Source of the DNA: a virus
Direction: 5' to 3' (one strand)
DNA: 22,974 nt
Virus record (IMG/VR): IMGVR_UViG_3300028563_000074
Coordinates: 1-22,974 of that record
Shown here piece by piece: positions 7,131 to 15,134 of this stretch. Positions within the stretch are counted from its first letter, which is position 1. The number at the start of each line of letters is the position of its first letter. A program made the position numbers and the translations under genes. The notes under the pieces are model-generated. The model had not been told where the DNA came from. It did not search any database and was given only the letters and a program-made list of their open reading frames with translations.

Positions 7131-7735
7131 GCTACCTGCCAGCCGACGACAAAGCGCGCAAGGGTCTGCCGCTGTTTAAACAGATCACGCGCTACTTCCC
7201 GAAGGCGCTGCGCGAGATCACGAAGGTCAGCGTCGTGAACAACGTCCGCTACAACCCTGACCGTGAGCCGACCAACATCAACTGGAACCGGCCGCTGAGC
7301 ACGGACCAGCTCGGGAGTCTCTTCCGGCACCTGCTGGAGTACGAGGTAGACGGGAAGGTGTTCGATCTCGTGCCGTCCGATGTCGCGAAGAAGACCGGCA
7401 TCACTCAGGTGTACGTGCTGGCCGAGGCAGCGTGGCGCTCGCTGGCGGCGCTGGAGCTGGAGATCGAGAAGCAGGAGGCGAGCGCTTTGGTCGAGAAGTC
7501 GACCAAGCTCCCGCAAACGACTGGGTTCCCGGCACCGTTTCCGCTTCAGAACGTGTACGACGACAGCACGGGAAGTGGCGTTGACATCAGCGCTGGGCAT
7601 GCACAGGCCGGCCGCCCGCCTACTAAACCGGCTAAACCGGCTTCGCTCCCGAACGCGTACGACGACAGCGCAAGGCCGTCGATGCAGGCCGAGTACCTGA
7701 AAGGTGTCAGTGACCGGTGGTGTCTGAACCCGTGA
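7127..7735 (+). CDS. MazZ-like / DUF5664 putative dATP/dGTP diphosphohydrolase domain protein
   Basis: A 202-aa protein. Residues 10-115 carry the pattern of the dATP/dGTP diphosphohydrolase N-terminal domain (DUF5664, MazZ-like): KG (12-13), YFPKALREI (23-31), RYN (41-43), NINW (50-53), FRHLLEYEVDGKVFD (66-80) and AEAAWRSLAALEL (99-111). Members are related to MazG-type all-alpha NTP pyrophosphatases and are thought to hydrolyse purine dNTPs; one works in the Z-genome pathway of aminoadenine phages. Here activity is unproven. The C-terminal 85 residues are a Pro/Ser/Asp-rich tail with a repeated N-x-YDDS (near 142 and 176). The gene is coupled through ATGA to the previous stop and through GTGA to the next start. 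Confidence 0.65.
   Translation: MSYLPADDKARKGLPLFKQITRYFPKALREITKVSVVNNVRYNPDREPTNINWNRPLSTDQLGSLFRHLLEYEVDGKVFDLVPSDVAKKTGITQVYVLAEAAWRSLAALELEIEKQEASALVEKSTKLPQTTGFPAPFPLQNVYDDSTGSGVDISAGHAQAGRPPTKPAKPASLPNAYDDSARPSMQAEYLKGVSDRWCLNP
7174..7181. repeat. GTTTAAAC palindrome, copy 2
   Basis: Lies inside the MazZ-like gene near its 5' end, read as CTG TTT AAA CAG (L-F-K-Q). It is 5141 nt from copy 1. Confidence 0.6.
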
Positions 7736-8208
7736 TCGAAGTCGAGCTAGTCCCCGTGTACACTCTCCGACGCACGGACAACACGCGCAAGGTGCGCGCG
7801 CTGTACAACCTGCAGTTTCCGCCGGACACCTGGATGGGCAGGAATCAGGCGCACTGGATGCTCTCGAACGACGTCGAGCCGGTGGCCGGGTTCTGCTCCG
7901 CGGCGTATCTCAAGGACTTGAAGTGCGGGTTTTTTACCGCGGCCTGGGTGCGGGCCGCGGTGCGGGGCGGGGGGATTCAGCGCAGGATGATCAGGACGCG
8001 CGTGAACTGGTCGAAGAAGCAGGGCGCGCGTTTCTGTCTGACGTACTGCGCGGCCGATAACTACGGCTCACTGTACAATCTGCTGCGGTGTGGCTTCCAG
8101 GCGTACTGGAAGAGCGGCTGGCACGTGTGCGTGCTCAAATTCGAAGATATCTCGGCCCACACGATCAACGCTGCGCTCAAACGGACATCGTGGGATAAGG
8201 GCTCATAA
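7732..8208 (+). CDS. GNAT-family N-acetyltransferase
   Basis: A protein of about 158 aa with a GNAT fold. The acetyl-CoA pyrophosphate loop is seen in WVRAAVRGGGIQRRMI (equivalent to R/Q-x-x-G-x-G/A), and NYGSLYNLLRCGFQAY is the typical final helix and strand. Start choice is uncertain: GTG 7732 forms a GTGA overlap with the previous stop, as do several neighbours, while GTG 7717 or 7720 would add 4-5 residues. It closes the right-pointing operon and its TAA merges into the terminator hairpin. The acceptor is unknown; phage GNATs may acetylate host proteins, toxins, or modified nucleotides. The many Arg, Trp and Cys residues make it diverged from standard bacterial enzymes. Confidence 0.75.
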   Translation: MIEVELVPVYTLRRTDNTRKVRALYNLQFPPDTWMGRNQAHWMLSNDVEPVAGFCSAAYLKDLKCGFFTAAWVRAAVRGGGIQRRMIRTRVNWSKKQGARFCLTYCAADNYGSLYNLLRCGFQAYWKSGWHVCVLKFEDISAHTINAALKRTSWDKGS

Positions 8209-8239
8209 AAGGCGCCTAAAGCCGTTTAAGGCACCTTTT
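8207..8239. terminator. Bidirectional hairpin terminator at the operon junction
   Basis: AAAAGG (8207-8212) pairs with CCTTTT (8234-8239), GCC (8214-8216) with GGC (8230-8232), then T-A and AAA-TTT around the tetraloop GCCG, with one C-A mismatch and one bulged A. The terminal A-run and T-run make it an intrinsic terminator readable in both directions. It starts in the stop codon of the acetyltransferase gene. Confidence 0.8.
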
Positions 8240-8249
8240 AAGATACTTT

Positions 8250-8265
8250 ACACCCTGCAGGGTGT
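8250..8265. terminator. Perfect 16-bp palindrome, likely second hairpin
   Basis: ACACCCTGCAGGGTGT reads identically on both strands. As RNA it would form a 6-bp GC-rich stem with a TGCA loop. There is no clear T-tract beside it, so it could also be a protein-binding site rather than a terminator. It sits between two other hairpins in the 83-nt convergent junction. Confidence 0.5.
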
Positions 8266-8277
8266 AGGCTGATTTTA

Positions 8278-8290
8278 CCCCTTGCAGGGG
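8278..8290 (-). terminator. Short hairpin directly after the last late gene
   Basis: CCCCT (8278-8282) pairs with AGGGG (8286-8290) around TGC. On the left-pointing transcript it begins immediately after the TAG stop of the last fibre gene. The following bases are TAAAAT rather than a T-run, so on its own it would be a weak terminator; it probably works with the larger hairpin farther on. Confidence 0.5.
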
Positions 8291-9106
8291 CTATTTCAGC
8301 TTCTGCACCTGCAGGTAGCCGCCCGGCAGGCACTGCGCGCCGGTACTTCCGGCGAACATCCCAACGTACAGCGCCATGACGCCTGGCGCGGTGCATGTGA
8401 ACGCCCCGGATATCTCTATCTGGTTCGTGTTCCCGACGGCCAGCGTGATGAGGATGACCGTCGGCGCGTTGCGCTCGGTCCCGAGGTTGTTCATGTAGCC
8501 GCCAGACACGAGGCTGGCGCCGTTATTACCGCCGACCAGCACATAGCTGGACTCGAAGCCGTCGCGATATGCGCCGGCATTGATGACGCTCAGCGCTTGA
8601 TTGACGCCGGTCAGCGTCGTGAAGAACGGCGCCATGAACGCCGCTACCGGCGCCCCACCAACGGGTTGCCAGTTGGTCACAGACTTGAATCGGTAGGTGC
8701 CGGGGTACGGTACGAACACCTGCGGCGTCGGCAGCGCGAAGATCGTTGTCAGACTGACCTGACCCAACGAGCACACGGCCGACACGTCAAAGCGCCCGGT
8801 CGGCACGTACGGGTCTACGTCCCCGAGCAACTGCCCAGCCTGATTGAACAGCTGCACGCGCAGCAGTCCGACTGGCGGGAAATTGATAACCGGGAACTGC
8901 CCCTGCGCGTTGGCAGTAATGGTGTTCGACGCGAATGGCGTCGTCAACCCGGCGTCCTGGTAGAGCGTCGGGACGTACCCTGTCACGCCGCCGCCGCTCA
9001 AGCGCGAGTTCTGAAACACCAGTTTGGCATTAGGCAGAATCGTGTTAAGCGGGCTAAGTGGCGCCACTACCGGATCGACGAACAGCAGACCGCGCTTGAC
9101 CGCCAT
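8291..9106 (-). CDS. Tail fibre or spike protein B
   Basis: A 271-aa protein, the last gene of the late operon. The N-terminal region (residues 1-110) has the adaptor pattern GLLFVDPVVAPLSP ... LYQDAGLTTPF ... ANAQGQFPVI ... RVQLFNQAGQLL ... DPYVP, which is shared with the neighbouring gene and is common in podovirus fibre proteins. The C-terminal part is Gly/Val/Thr-rich beta structure ending GGYLQVQKLK, probably a receptor-binding head. No enzymatic motif is visible. ATG 9106 lies 2 nt after the previous stop. It is a virion surface protein by inference from sequence style and position. Confidence 0.7.
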   Translation of the reverse strand: MAVKRGLLFVDPVVAPLSPLNTILPNAKLVFQNSRLSGGGVTGYVPTLYQDAGLTTPFASNTITANAQGQFPVINFPPVGLLRVQLFNQAGQLLGDVDPYVPTGRFDVSAVCSLGQVSLTTIFALPTPQVFVPYPGTYRFKSVTNWQPVGGAPVAAFMAPFFTTLTGVNQALSVINAGAYRDGFESSYVLVGGNNGASLVSGGYMNNLGTERNAPTVILITLAVGNTNQIEISGAFTCTAPGVMALYVGMFAGSTGAQCLPGGYLQVQKLK

Positions 9107-9108
9107 GA

Positions 9109-9873
9109 TCAGCCTATCTGCTGCGTCAGGATGTAGCTGCCGCCATGCAGGGTGGTCGGCGTGGCAGAGGTGTTCTCTTGACCCCAGTACACGGCAACCG
9201 TGCCGGCCGTCGTGGCCGTGAACACGCCGCGATACATCAGTGAGTTCTGGAGCCCGCTGCTGGTGCTGTAATTGACCGCAGCGTTGCCGAGCTGATACCC
9301 GTTGGCGACGGCCGCCTGCGTGCTGCCCACCACCGAGAACGAATACGCGTTCGAGAGGTTCGTCGTCCCGCTGAACTGCGCGGCCACCTGAATGCCTGGC
9401 GTCGCGCCGGCCACGCCATTGGTGTCGAACTCGATCAGGAACTCGACGATGTACGTGCCGGGACCCGGTATAGCGACCTGCAGGTCCGGGTCGATCAGCA
9501 GCGCGTTGGTCGTTCGCGAAGTGTTGGCCGGTTTGACAACCGGGTTGATCTCCAGCGGCTTCGGGACGTACGGGTCCGTCTGCTGTAGCAGCGTGCCGGT
9601 AGAGCTGAAGAGCTGCACGCCATACAGCAGCGCAGGGTTCAGGTAGATCGGATTGAAGCGCCCATTACCGTCGGCCGTGCACGACGGCTGCGCCTGCCCC
9701 GGCACCTGCGACAGCACCGTCATCAGCGCGCCGTCGGCGTACACGTTCTGCGGCGTGCCGAAGCTCGTGCCAGACACGAAGAACAGCCGATAGCAACCGG
9801 CCTGCACCTGCCCGGCGGTCGAGAGTGGTTTGTCGTACGGGTCGTAGAACAGTACGCCCTGCGGGAATGCCAT
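9109..9873 (-). CDS. Tail fibre or spike protein A
   Basis: A 254-aa paralogue of the downstream fibre gene. It shares the N-terminal adaptor (GVLFYDPYDKPLST, VYADGALMTVL, GNGRFNPIYL, VQLFSSTGTLLQQTDPYVP). The C-terminal domain starts near residue 137 with PGTYIVEFLIEF and ends with RGVFTATTAGTVAVYWGQ, then a strand GGSYILTQQIG, a beta-sandwich head pattern common in phage fibres. The same head is seen in the needle-position protein at 20767-21612. The start ATG 9873 overlaps the previous stop as TAATG. It probably binds the host surface as part of a trimer, which is inference. Confidence 0.7.
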   Translation of the reverse strand: MAFPQGVLFYDPYDKPLSTAGQVQAGCYRLFFVSGTSFGTPQNVYADGALMTVLSQVPGQAQPSCTADGNGRFNPIYLNPALLYGVQLFSSTGTLLQQTDPYVPKPLEINPVVKPANTSRTTNALLIDPDLQVAIPGPGTYIVEFLIEFDTNGVAGATPGIQVAAQFSGTTNLSNAYSFSVVGSTQAAVANGYQLGNAAVNYSTSSGLQNSLMYRGVFTATTAGTVAVYWGQENTSATPTTLHGGSYILTQQIG

Positions 9874-12800
9874 TATTCTTCGTCCTGTGTAGTGAACCGG
9901 CTAGCGGCGCGCTCTTGTCTCACGCCTTCGAGCCGCTTGGCGGCGCGTTCGAGGTGGGGCCGTAGAGCGCGTGCAGCAGCCGCTGCCTTTTCGCTTGGAG
10001 CTGCCGCCCCGGCGCCTGCGCCCGCCTTTCCTGCCACTGACTTAGCAGCTTCTGCGTATCGGCTACCTGCGAGGAATCCGGCATGCTCTGGAGCGCCGAA
10101 GAGGTTGTGGAAGTCGGGCGTTGATCGGATGAGGTCATCGGTAATTTCTCCATTCTTCACCAGCTCAGGGATCGTGGGGCCGAGCGCACCCATGCCTTTG
10201 CCCTGTTCATTCGCGTGTTCCATCGCCGTCTTTGCCCAGGACCACACGGTCTCCTGAACTTCGCGCGGTGTCCACGTCTCGCCGGTCTTCTTCGACAGCA
10301 TCTGCGCGGCCTGGCGCACCCTAGCGCTCATCGCGAGGTAGGTTGGCGATTTACCTGGGCCGCTATTGTTCAGCGTGCCGGCCATCTTTGTGGGCAGGAC
10401 ATTGGCGAACGTCGCCATGTGCGCATCGTTGGTCACTTCGTGCACGTTGTCGCGCAGGTTCTGGTAGAAGCTGTGCACCTTCGGCCCAGACAGCGTCATC
10501 TTTTCCGGGTCCGGATCGGTCAGTGCGCGAACACTATTCGCCACCCAACTGTGCAGGATGTTGCTGTTACCGGTCGCCTTCGGGTTCTTGAGCGCGGACT
10601 GCTCCATGAGTTTGCTAATCGCGGTCGCGTCCGTGGGCCGCCCGGCATTGTCCCAGTTGATGAATGTGCGCAGCGCGTTGTGGAAGTTCATCTGCACGGA
10701 CGTCTGCGGGCTCATGGCGGCCAGGAGCCCAGCGAAGCGCGGCGCGTCCGGCCCGAATACGTTGGTAATCGCCTGCGCCGAGTCCTTGTACCAGCCCTTC
10801 TTCGCTTGCCCAGCGAGCGCCGCGGCGGCGTATTCCTCGTGTGGCGGCAGGTGATTGAACGTGTCGATCAGCCGCTTGGCGGTGTCCGAGCGCAGCTGCG
10901 CGTTCTCCTGATCGGTCAGGAACTGCTTGACCTTGCCAGCCGAGTTGAGGTCACCCACCGCGCCGCGCTGGCCCGGTAGACGCGCGCCCAGCGGCTGCGT
11001 GTCCGTGCTCTTGTCTTGCTGGAAGTAATCCCGGCCGGCATTCCCTTTCTTCGGCGTCGTGGCCATGCTTCGATTGGCGCTGTACTCGTTGCCGCGCTCG
11101 GTGTCGCGCTTGACACCCCCGAGGTCACCCACCGCGCCGCGCTGGCTGGCCGCCTTCGCGTACTGACTCAACGGACGCGTGTTGGTCTGCGGTAGCGAGC
11201 GATGCACGTCCGCAAGCGTACGCCCGTCGTGCAATAGGAACTCGTCCGGCTTGAACGGCCGCCACTGGTCAGCGCCCGGCCCATGCAGGTCACCTTTGCC
11301 GCCAGACATCTGCGCAATAGACTCCTGCTTCAGGTCAGCCGCGAGCCCGTGCGCATCCTTGTCAGACAGCGCGTTGTCGATGGTCGCGACGAAGGTCGGT
11401 TCGGTCTTTGACTGCTGCACGGTGCCCTTGAGCACGTTCGCGCCGCGCGCCTTGAGCGCTGCCTGCACGTCGCTCGGCTTGAGCGCGCCGACCTTGTCGC
11501 CGACATTGAGCCCGACATTGAGAATCGCCGGCTGCTTCCTGGCACCGATGAAGCCGCCCTGCTTGCCGCCTGGGCCGCCGCCAGGCGTCGGCTTCTCTGG
11601 CGGCTTCGGCGTGAAGTCGTGCAGGTTGGTCACGCGCTCGGCGTTGTACTTTTTCAGCGCGTTCTCTTCTGCGTCGCCGGTGACAAACTTCTTCAGCTTC
11701 TCACCTACGCCAGCCATCTCAGCGGCGCCTACGGCCAGCGGGCCGCCAACGTGCGCAGCGACGGCGTCCGCGGCGCCGCGAGCCAGCGTGCCGGCCCCTT
11801 CACGTAGCTTGCTCGCGTTGACTTCCTGCGCGTGCGCGCCGGGGTAAGAGCGGTCCATCTTCAGGATGTTACCGGCGTGGTTCACGTCGGCCCAGCGCTT
11901 CATCTGCACGGGACTGAATACCGCGCCCATCTTCCCCTCGTTGTCCTGAAGGTACTGCGCGAACTTCGCCTGGTTCCAGCCGCCGCCTTCCATCTGGCCC
12001 GCTTTGAGCGCCCCGGCCGCGAAGTGATCGCGCATCGCGTCGTAGGCGTCGCGCGTCATCTTGTCCACGTCGTTGAACGCCTTGGCGTCCCCTATGGAAT
12101 GGAAGTAGTCCCGCGCGCCGCGCAGGGAGCTGAACACGTCATGGAACTGCTTGATGCTCGTGCCCTTGCCGGTCAGCGTCGGCATCACCTTTTCGGTCTG
12201 CACGGCGCGATTCGACTCGACCCCGTCTTCCGGCGGGAGGTATTTGGCGACCGCGTCGTTGTTATCGAACAGCCGGCCACGCGTGGCGCGGTTTAAACGC
12301 GACGCCTTGAAGACGTCCTGACCCATCGACTTGGCGAGCGAATCGTCGAGCGTGTCACGCACCATGCCGATCAGCTTGCCAGTCTTCGGCGTGTAGCTCT
12401 CGCGCAGGAACTGGCGCAGCTGTTCAAGCTGCTCCCCGCTGCCAGGCTTGAAGACGCCCTTGTCGTTGACCAGACCCAGCTCTTCGGCGCGGGTCATGAT
12501 GCCCTCGTAGAGCTGCTTGCCTTCGGTCGTACCGTAGAAGCGACCTTTCCCCTGTGTCATGAAGTCCTTGAACGGGCTCATGTCGGGGTTGAAGTTGCGC
12601 GCGGCGTTGCGCGCGGCTTCGTACATCGCGTCGTCGTGGCGCTTGAAGTGACCGACCGTCGCGTCGATAGCGGCCTGCAGCCGGCCGCCGCGGACGTTCT
12701 CCGCTGTCGGGCTCGTGTCAGCACCGCTACCCATTTCGGTGACGGCACTGCGCAGGGCGGCCTGCTCGTTGGCGATGACTTCCTTCGCTCGCGCGCCTAT

Positions 12801-15134
12801 CTTGTCCTTCATCTTCGAGGTCTGGAAGTCGTTGCCGCTCTCGGCGTGGTCGCGCGCGAGCGCGCTGGTGCGCACCTCATCGAGTGCGGGCAGCGTGCGG
12901 CGCAGATGTTCCGCGTTCGCGTTGAACTCATCGTTACCGACGCCCTTCGAGGCGGCGCCTTCGGAAGATGGCAGCGCAAAGCGCGACTTGACCGGCGCGC
13001 TGGGCTCAGCGCCGACGGGACCGGGCGCGCCGGGAGCGGCGCCGGGCGGTAGCGGCTTTTCGGCTACCTTATCCACCCATTTGTCAGCCGGCACGTCTGC
13101 CGCCTTGATGACAGCGTCCGGCAGTAATCCAGCTTTCTGCTGCGCGTAAACGGTCTTCGCCGCGCTCGCGCCACGGTTGGCTTCAGCGTTCGGCCCGAAG
13201 TTCACCCACGCGTTCTGGCCCAGCGTCTCGGTCGCCAGCGCCTTTTGAGCGAGCGGCGAATACATCGGCTTGTGAATGCGGTAGGCGTTGAACTCCCCGT
13301 CCGCGCGGAAGCCGTTACCCTCTTTCACGTGCCCGAAGTAGTCGTGCACGATCCGGAAGACGTCGTTGGCCAAGAGCTTCTTGCCGTCAACGGTGATGTT
13401 CGTCGGCCGCATCAGCGGGTGGTCGGTGTTGTTCTCGCCCTGCCCGAACCCTTCGTCAGTCGGGTAGACCCACAGATGGTTCCTGTTGCGCACGTCGAGT
13501 GTCGCGAGGCGCGGGTTGCCCTTGTACGGGTCTTCCTGGCCCGGCTTAATGAACTCGATCTTCAGTCCGGTGTTCTGGATGGCCTTGTACTGCGCGTTCG
13601 TTTCGCGAATGAGCGCGTCATAAGCGGCAGCCGTCGCCGGGTCGTCCGGCGTGTGCGGCATCCGCTCGTAGGCGTCCGCTATCATCGCGCCGCGGCTCGG
13701 CGTGATGGGCTCGTAGACACGCGGCGGATCGTGCGGTAGACCAGCAGAGCGCACGTAGTTGTAGGCCGCGGTGCGCGCGGCCGGGCTCGGGCCGAACTTC
13801 GTCGGCTGACCGTTGACCTTGACTTCCTGCGGCAGGCCATCCATCGGCGGCGCGCTGACTTCGGCGGGCATCGCCGGGCGCCGCATGGCGCCGGCCGTAC
13901 CTTGGCTGGTCTCTTCGGATTCGAAGCCGTGCGCCTTGTAGAACGCGTCTAGCTTCTCCTGGGGGATCAGTGTACCGGAGGCGCTGCGCTGCGGAATGGC
14001 GTCGAGGGTGAGGTTGGTGCCGTTGGCGTCCGCGAGCGCGGTCAAGCGCTGCATGGCAAGACCGCCCTGGCCCTGCCCTGGTTGGTCCGCAGTGAAGCTT
14101 TGAATATGCGCCGTCGCCGGGTCCGTGGGGTCCTTGACGGCCTCGACGGACAGGCCGCCGAGCCGGCGCTGGGCTGGCTCAGTCGGGTGCGGCTGGGTGG
14201 CGGCCTCGTAGGCGGCCATGAACTTGTCCTGCGGGGAGCCGGCGCCCGCTGGTGAGGCTTCCGCGGCCGGGGCAGACCCCGGAGGGACTGACGACTCAGC
14301 GGGCGCTGGCGTGGCCGGTTTGGCCGATCCTGTGGCCGGTTCTGGCGCATTGCCGGGCTGTGCGCCAGAAGGCGCTGCAGCGGCTGCTGGAGCCGGGCCG
14401 GGTTCGTCCTCTGGCATGGTGTCGGCGGGAGCGGCCGGCGGCGCAGCGGCTGCCGTAGCGGGCTCCGCGGCCGGTTTGGCCGTTTCTGCAGCCGCTTCCG
14501 TCTCGCCGACCTTGGCCGCGGTGGCCGCGGCCTTGGCGTTCGGGGTGGCCAGCTTCTCGGCCGCCTTCGCCGCGCCGCCTACCGTGGCCTTGGCCGCGGC
14601 TTCGCCGCCGCCGGCCGCGGCAGCCGTCATCCCGAGCCACGGGGTGACGTACTGCATGTTCCTGAGCACGTGGCTGACGTACTCGTCACCAAAAGTCGAG
14701 CGCGCCCACGCATTGACCTTGGCCAACGCTTCCGGTCCGTTCACCGCATGGTACGCCTTGGCAATCAGTTTGGACGGAACCTCGGCGAGGTCTTTGCCGT
14801 ACACCGAGCGCGGCGCCCATGTGGTCTTGTCCTGCACGGCGTCATCGACCGCGCGCGCCGCGTCCGGATCGCGAGTAGCCGCCAGCGTGCCGTAATAGCT
14901 CAGGCCGCCGGCAATCGGCGCAACGATGCCGCCGGTCGCGAGATTACCCGCGGCATCTACGGCGCCCATCATGAAATGGTTGGCTGTATCGAGCGCCTTG
15001 GCTACCGGGCTGAAGCTCGGAGGCGGCCCGGACGCGGGCGGCGGGGCCGGCATCGCGCTAATGTCGGTGCCGTCGTCCGGGGGCGCCGGCATGGCGCTGA
15101 TATCGGTATCGTCTACTTGTGCTGCAGCAGCCAC
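9873..15134 (-). CDS. Giant multidomain (polyvalent-type) virion protein, probably ejected
   Basis: A 1753-aa protein. Residues 1-40 hold two copies of TDISAMPAP; about 165-300 is an Ala/Pro/Glu-rich linker. Residues 325-415 look like a GNAT acetyltransferase (GQGQGGLAMQRLTALAD, later KLDAFYKAHGF). Residues 440-675 form a conserved-looking domain with VHDYFGH (596-602), RIHKPMYSPLAQ and TETLGQNAW, candidate metal or catalytic residues H597, D598, H602, E614 and H621. Long helical regions follow. QRGAVGDL occurs twice near 1334 and 1391. Near 1430-1650 a domain with GLLAAMSPQTSVQMNFHNAL resembles DUF7178. GTG 15134 overlaps the previous gene by 22 nt and has AAGG 7 nt upstream. Position after the ejection genes fits a protein injected with the DNA, as in P22 gp16 or large polyvalent proteins; domain functions are inferred. 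Confidence 0.8.
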   Translation of the reverse strand: MAAAAQVDDTDISAMPAPPDDGTDISAMPAPPPASGPPPSFSPVAKALDTANHFMMGAVDAAGNLATGGIVAPIAGGLSYYGTLAATRDPDAARAVDDAVQDKTTWAPRSVYGKDLAEVPSKLIAKAYHAVNGPEALAKVNAWARSTFGDEYVSHVLRNMQYVTPWLGMTAAAAGGGEAAAKATVGGAAKAAEKLATPNAKAAATAAKVGETEAAAETAKPAAEPATAAAAPPAAPADTMPEDEPGPAPAAAAAPSGAQPGNAPEPATGSAKPATPAPAESSVPPGSAPAAEASPAGAGSPQDKFMAAYEAATQPHPTEPAQRRLGGLSVEAVKDPTDPATAHIQSFTADQPGQGQGGLAMQRLTALADANGTNLTLDAIPQRSASGTLIPQEKLDAFYKAHGFESEETSQGTAGAMRRPAMPAEVSAPPMDGLPQEVKVNGQPTKFGPSPAARTAAYNYVRSAGLPHDPPRVYEPITPSRGAMIADAYERMPHTPDDPATAAAYDALIRETNAQYKAIQNTGLKIEFIKPGQEDPYKGNPRLATLDVRNRNHLWVYPTDEGFGQGENNTDHPLMRPTNITVDGKKLLANDVFRIVHDYFGHVKEGNGFRADGEFNAYRIHKPMYSPLAQKALATETLGQNAWVNFGPNAEANRGASAAKTVYAQQKAGLLPDAVIKAADVPADKWVDKVAEKPLPPGAAPGAPGPVGAEPSAPVKSRFALPSSEGAASKGVGNDEFNANAEHLRRTLPALDEVRTSALARDHAESGNDFQTSKMKDKIGARAKEVIANEQAALRSAVTEMGSGADTSPTAENVRGGRLQAAIDATVGHFKRHDDAMYEAARNAARNFNPDMSPFKDFMTQGKGRFYGTTEGKQLYEGIMTRAEELGLVNDKGVFKPGSGEQLEQLRQFLRESYTPKTGKLIGMVRDTLDDSLAKSMGQDVFKASRLNRATRGRLFDNNDAVAKYLPPEDGVESNRAVQTEKVMPTLTGKGTSIKQFHDVFSSLRGARDYFHSIGDAKAFNDVDKMTRDAYDAMRDHFAAGALKAGQMEGGGWNQAKFAQYLQDNEGKMGAVFSPVQMKRWADVNHAGNILKMDRSYPGAHAQEVNASKLREGAGTLARGAADAVAAHVGGPLAVGAAEMAGVGEKLKKFVTGDAEENALKKYNAERVTNLHDFTPKPPEKPTPGGGPGGKQGGFIGARKQPAILNVGLNVGDKVGALKPSDVQAALKARGANVLKGTVQQSKTEPTFVATIDNALSDKDAHGLAADLKQESIAQMSGGKGDLHGPGADQWRPFKPDEFLLHDGRTLADVHRSLPQTNTRPLSQYAKAASQRGAVGDLGGVKRDTERGNEYSANRSMATTPKKGNAGRDYFQQDKSTDTQPLGARLPGQRGAVGDLNSAGKVKQFLTDQENAQLRSDTAKRLIDTFNHLPPHEEYAAAALAGQAKKGWYKDSAQAITNVFGPDAPRFAGLLAAMSPQTSVQMNFHNALRTFINWDNAGRPTDATAISKLMEQSALKNPKATGNSNILHSWVANSVRALTDPDPEKMTLSGPKVHSFYQNLRDNVHEVTNDAHMATFANVLPTKMAGTLNNSGPGKSPTYLAMSARVRQAAQMLSKKTGETWTPREVQETVWSWAKTAMEHANEQGKGMGALGPTIPELVKNGEITDDLIRSTPDFHNLFGAPEHAGFLAGSRYAEAAKSVAGKAGAGAGAAAPSEKAAAAARALRPHLERAAKRLEGVRQERAASRFTTQDEE
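10947..10971 (-). repeat. 25-bp direct repeat, copy 1 (encodes QRGAVGDL)
   Basis: A 25-base exact match to 11121-11145, 174 nt (58 codons) away and in the same reading frame of the giant protein gene. It encodes QRGAVGDL in a Gly/Ser/Asp-rich linker. The perfect nucleotide identity points to recent duplication or to a constrained peptide motif such as a protease site. Confidence 0.8.
11121..11145 (-). repeat. 25-bp direct repeat, copy 2 (encodes QRGAVGDL)
   Basis: Second exact copy of the repeat at 10947-10971. The sequence between the copies encodes a polar linker (about residues 1340-1390), so the pair brackets a spacer between two putative domains. Confidence 0.8.
12291..12298. repeat. 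GTTTAAAC palindrome, copy 3
   Basis: Lies inside the giant virion gene on the opposite strand, read as CGT TTA AAC (R-L-N), again with the rare TTA codon. It is 5117 nt from copy 2. Confidence 0.6.

Noticed and set aside
8291-9873. Diversity-generating retroelement variable region in the fibre genes
   Set aside because: No reverse transcriptase, template repeat or near-duplicate 3' segment is visible in the window.
10215-10979. Plus-strand frame of 254 codons
   Set aside because: Antisense of the C-terminal conserved domain of the giant protein; His/Arg/Val-rich shadow composition.
14218-14895. Plus-strand frame of 225 codons rich in Ala, Gly and Ser
   Set aside because: It is the antisense of the Ala/Pro linker of the giant protein, so its composition follows from that; no ribosome binding site was seen.
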